From Budorcas taxicolor (lineage: Eukaryota > Chordata > Mammalia > Artiodactyla > Bovidae), in contig NC_068925.1 in assembly GCF_023091745.1 (NCBI RefSeq), forward strand, positions 1,178,001 to 1,242,000: a stretch of DNA of 64,000 nucleotides, written 5' to 3'. Made by a program: the position numbers and the translations under genes. Under the pieces are notes generated by a model. It ran no database searches. It had not been told where the DNA came from and was given only the letters and a program-made list of their open reading frames with translations. Each line of letters starts with the position of its first letter. Within the stretch, counting starts at the first letter, position 1. Below, in pieces: positions 61,553 to 64,000 of this stretch.

Positions 61553-63188
61553 GAACCTCCTGGATTTTCTCGAGTTGCGGCAGGTCTTCTCGAGTTACGA
61601 CGGGGACCTCAGGGACCCGCTCTGGTGGCCTCAGGAAAGGCCAGTCCCCATGCGAGTTGCTAGGGGACCTCTCGGGATTCCTCTCCCGTCCATGCTGGGG
61701 CCTCAGTCCTTGTGTGGAGTTGGGGCCGGAACCTGAGGATTGCTCTCCAGTGTTGCCATGGATCTTGGGGTGCTTCTGAGTCTCCCCAGGGGAGTCAGGC
61801 CTCGCCTCGAGTTGGGGCATGCACGCGCGCTTTCCTCCCGAGCTGCAGCAGTAGTGTCACCCTTCCTGTCACGTGGATCAAGCGATCTGTGGCTTTCCCT
61901 CGAGCCTGTCCCTCGAGGCTTTCCCACGAGGCTTTCCCACAGGGCTGTGCCACGTGCCACCTTGGTGTGAGTCGATCCTCGGCGTGAAAGACGAGCCGGT
62001 GAAGGGAAAAGAGGTTCCTCTGGAATGGACTGAGACATCTGGGGGACTCTTGGAATGGTGGCACGACCCTGGAGTTCCTCTCGCCGTTCCTGTTGAGAGG
62101 GCCTCCTCTTGAGATGCGACGGGAACGCCGGGAACTCTTTCCCGACGAAGCAGGGAAAGGATCCCTCATCTCGAGCTACGAGGCGGAAACGGGGCTCCTC
62201 TGGATGTGGGCGGGACCCTCGTGATTCCTCTCGAGTGGAGACGGCTAGGTCGGGGAACTTCTTGATTTGCACCAAGGGTGTGAAGGACCGTTTCGAAGTT
62301 CCAGAGGTGAGGTGTGATCAGCCTCGAGACGCCTCAGCGGAAATGGGCCTCATCTCGCCTGGAGGGGAGAACCTCCTGGATTTTCTCGAGTTGCGGCAGG
62401 TCTTCTCGAGTTACGACGGGGACCTCAGGGACCCGCTCTGGTGGCCTCAGGAAAGGCCAGTCCCCATGCGAGTTGCTAGGGGACCTCTCGGGATTCCTCT
62501 CCCGTCCATGCCGGGGCCTCAGTCCTAGTGTGGAGTCGGGGCCGGAACCTGAGGATTGCTCTCCAGTGTTGCCATGGATCTTGGGGTGCTTCTGAGTCTC
62601 CCCAGGGGAGTCAGGCCTCGTCTCGAGTGGGGGCATGCACGTGCGCTTTCCTCCCGAGCTGCAGCAGTAGTGTCACGCTTCCTGTCACGTGGATCAAGGG
62701 ATCTGTGGCTTTCCCTCGAGGCTGTCCCTCGAGGCTTTCCCACGAGGCTTTCCCACAGGGCTGTGCCACGTGCCACCTTGGTGTGAGTCGATCCTCGGCG
62801 TGAAAGACGAGCCGGTGAAGGGAAAAGAGGTTCCTCTGGAATGGACTGAGACATCTGGGGGACTCTTGGAATGGTGGCACGACCCTGGAGTTCCTCTCGC
62901 CATTCCTGTTGAGAGGGCCTCCTCTTGAGATGCGACGGGAACGCCGGGGACTCTTTCCCAACGAAGCAGGGAAAGGATCCCTCATCTCGAGCTACGAGGC
63001 GGAAACGGGGCTCCTCTGGATGTGGGCGGGACCCTCGTGATTCCTCTCGAGTGGAGACGGCTAGGTCGGGGAACTTCTTGATTTGCACCAAGGGTGTGAA
63101 GGACCCATTCGAAGTTCCAGAGGTGAGGTGTGATCAGCCTCGAGACACCTCAGCGGAAATGGGCCTCATCTCGCCTGGAGGGGAGAAC

Positions 63189-64000
63189 GTCCTGGATTTT
63201 CTCGAGTTGCGGCAGGTCTTCTCGAGTTACGACGGGGACCTCAGGGACCCGCTCTGGTGGCCTCAGGAAAGGCCAGTCCCCATGCGAGTTGCTAGGGGAC
63301 CTCTCGGGATTCCTCTCCCGTCCATGCCGAGGCCTCAGTCCTTGTGTGGAGTCGGGGCCGGAACCTGAGGATTGCTCTCCAGTGTTGCCATGGATCTTGG
63401 GGTGCTTCTGAGTCTCCCCAGGGGAGTCAGGCCTCGTCTCGAGTGGGGGCATGCACGTGCGCTTTCCTCCCGAGCTGCAGCAGTAGTGTCACGCTTCCTG
63501 TCACGTGGATCAAGGGATCTGTGGCTTTCCCTCGAGGCTGTCCCTCGAGGCTTTCCCACGAGGCTTTCCCACAGGGCTGTGCCACGTGCCACTTTGGTGT
63601 GAGTCGATCCTCGGCGTGAAAGACGAGCCGGTGAAGGGAAAAGAGGTTCCTCTGAAATGGACTGAGACATCTGGGGGACTCTTGGAATGCTGGCACGACC
63701 CTGGAGTTCCTCTCGCCGTTCCTGTTGAGAGGGCCTCCTCTTGAGTTGCGACGGGAACTCCAGGGACTCTTTCCCGACGAAGCAGGGAAAGGATCCCTCA
63801 TCTCGAGCTACGAGGCGGAAACGGGGCTCCTCTGGATGTGGGCGGGACCCTCGTGTTTCCTCTCGAGTGGAGACGGCTAGGTCGGGGAACTTCTTGATTT
63901 GAACCAAGGGTGTGAAGGACCCTTTCGAAGTTCCAGAGGTGAGGTGTGATCAGCCTCGAGACGCCTCAGCGGAAATGGGCCTCATCTCGCCTGGAGGGGA
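63189..64000 (+). repeat. 3-mer offset duplication, copy 2 (runs to window end)
   Basis: This is the partner of 60741-61552, continuing to the last base, so its true right limit is outside the window. Private changes include atgccgaggcc near 63325 and ctctgaaatgg near 63649. The same monomer type (gttgcgacgggaactcc with gatttgaacc) also occurs near 46.6 and 49.9 kb. Confidence 0.75.
63947..64000 (+). repeat. Partial monomer at right edge
   Basis: This is the first 54 bp of the next monomer, from TGATCA to the window end, matching the consensus. The array continues beyond the window. Confidence 0.9.

Larger units (their letters stand above)
1..64000 (+). repeat. Satellite DNA array, 816-bp monomer (caprine satellite I type)
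   Basis: The window is a continuous head-to-tail array. The TGATCA anchor falls at 303, 1119, 1935, 2751, 3567, 4383, 5199, then 6014, 6829, then every 816 bp to 12541, then 13356 and every 816 bp to 54972, then 55787 and every 816 bp to 63947. That gives 78 full monomers. Neighbouring monomers differ at only a few percent of positions by eye. No inversion, no insertion and no foreign sequence breaks the phase. The 816-bp length and 31-bp internal periodicity fit the known sheep/goat satellite I (1.714) family, related to bovine 1.715 satellite and located at centromeres. The family name is from memory of the literature. Cervid satellite I belongs to the same superfamily and is the main alternative. 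Confidence 0.9.

Noticed and set aside
1..64000. CRISPR array or other prokaryotic repeat system
   Set aside because: The repeat unit is 816 bp with no repeat-spacer alternation and no cas-like genes. The structure is a eukaryotic satellite.
1..64000. Transposon, LINE/SINE or retroviral insertion
   Set aside because: The 816-bp phase is never broken by more than one base, so no insertion of any length can be present. No poly-A tract or target-site duplication was seen.
1..64000. Ribosomal or transfer RNA genes in the tandem repeat
   Set aside because: The unit is far too short for rDNA, and nothing resembling rRNA or tRNA conserved motifs was seen in the monomer.

Overview
The whole 64,000-base window is one uninterrupted tandem satellite DNA array. 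A GC-rich, CpG-rich monomer of 816 bp repeats head to tail, always in the same orientation, from the first base to the last. A BclI-type TGATCA site at 303 recurs every 816 bp. Tracking it gives 78 complete monomers, a 302-bp partial monomer on the left and a 54-bp partial on the right. Only four monomers depart from 816 bp, each by loss of one base. I see no gene, RNA gene, transposon, microsatellite tract or unique sequence anywhere. Every long open frame is a by-product of the repeat.

The 816-bp length, a degenerate internal period of about 31 bp and the sequence character match the sheep/goat centromeric satellite I (1.714 g/cm3 satellite), a relative of the bovine 1.715 satellite. The source is therefore most likely the pericentromere or centromere of a caprine bovid (sheep, goat or close relative). 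This rests on recall of the family, not on a search. I cannot separate sheep from goat, or name the chromosome.

Layout by shared variants: (1) about 1-29.6 kb is a mosaic of monomer types. They carry variants absent from the right: a ctggctcgac type, an aacgtcttg type and a cctgaaggggag type. The region contains a duplicated 2-mer (13.6-16 kb) and a duplicated 3-mer (20.4-24.9 kb). (2) About 30.2-37.0 kb is a 4-monomer higher-order repeat of 3,264 bp, present as two full copies and the start of a third. (3) About 37-41 kb holds more uniform monomers. (4) About 41-58.4 kb is marked by a gaccacaggg variant in 14 of 22 monomers, with overlapping 2-, 3-, 4- and 6-monomer duplications. (5) About 55.8-64 kb has a 5-monomer-offset duplication with a 1,397-bp perfectly identical stretch, and 3- and 4-monomer-offset copies running to the window edge.

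Within each monomer there are 31-bp-spaced CTCGAG-like cores, five 13-bp tandem units, a 7-bp dyad with a 9-base loop, three CACGTG E-box hexamers and roughly 50 CpGs. There are no genes working together here. The biology is that of satellite amplification by unequal exchange or gene conversion, and of possible chromatin or protein binding to a repeated motif set. The most interesting material is the local higher-order structure and the domain boundaries, not a new protein system.
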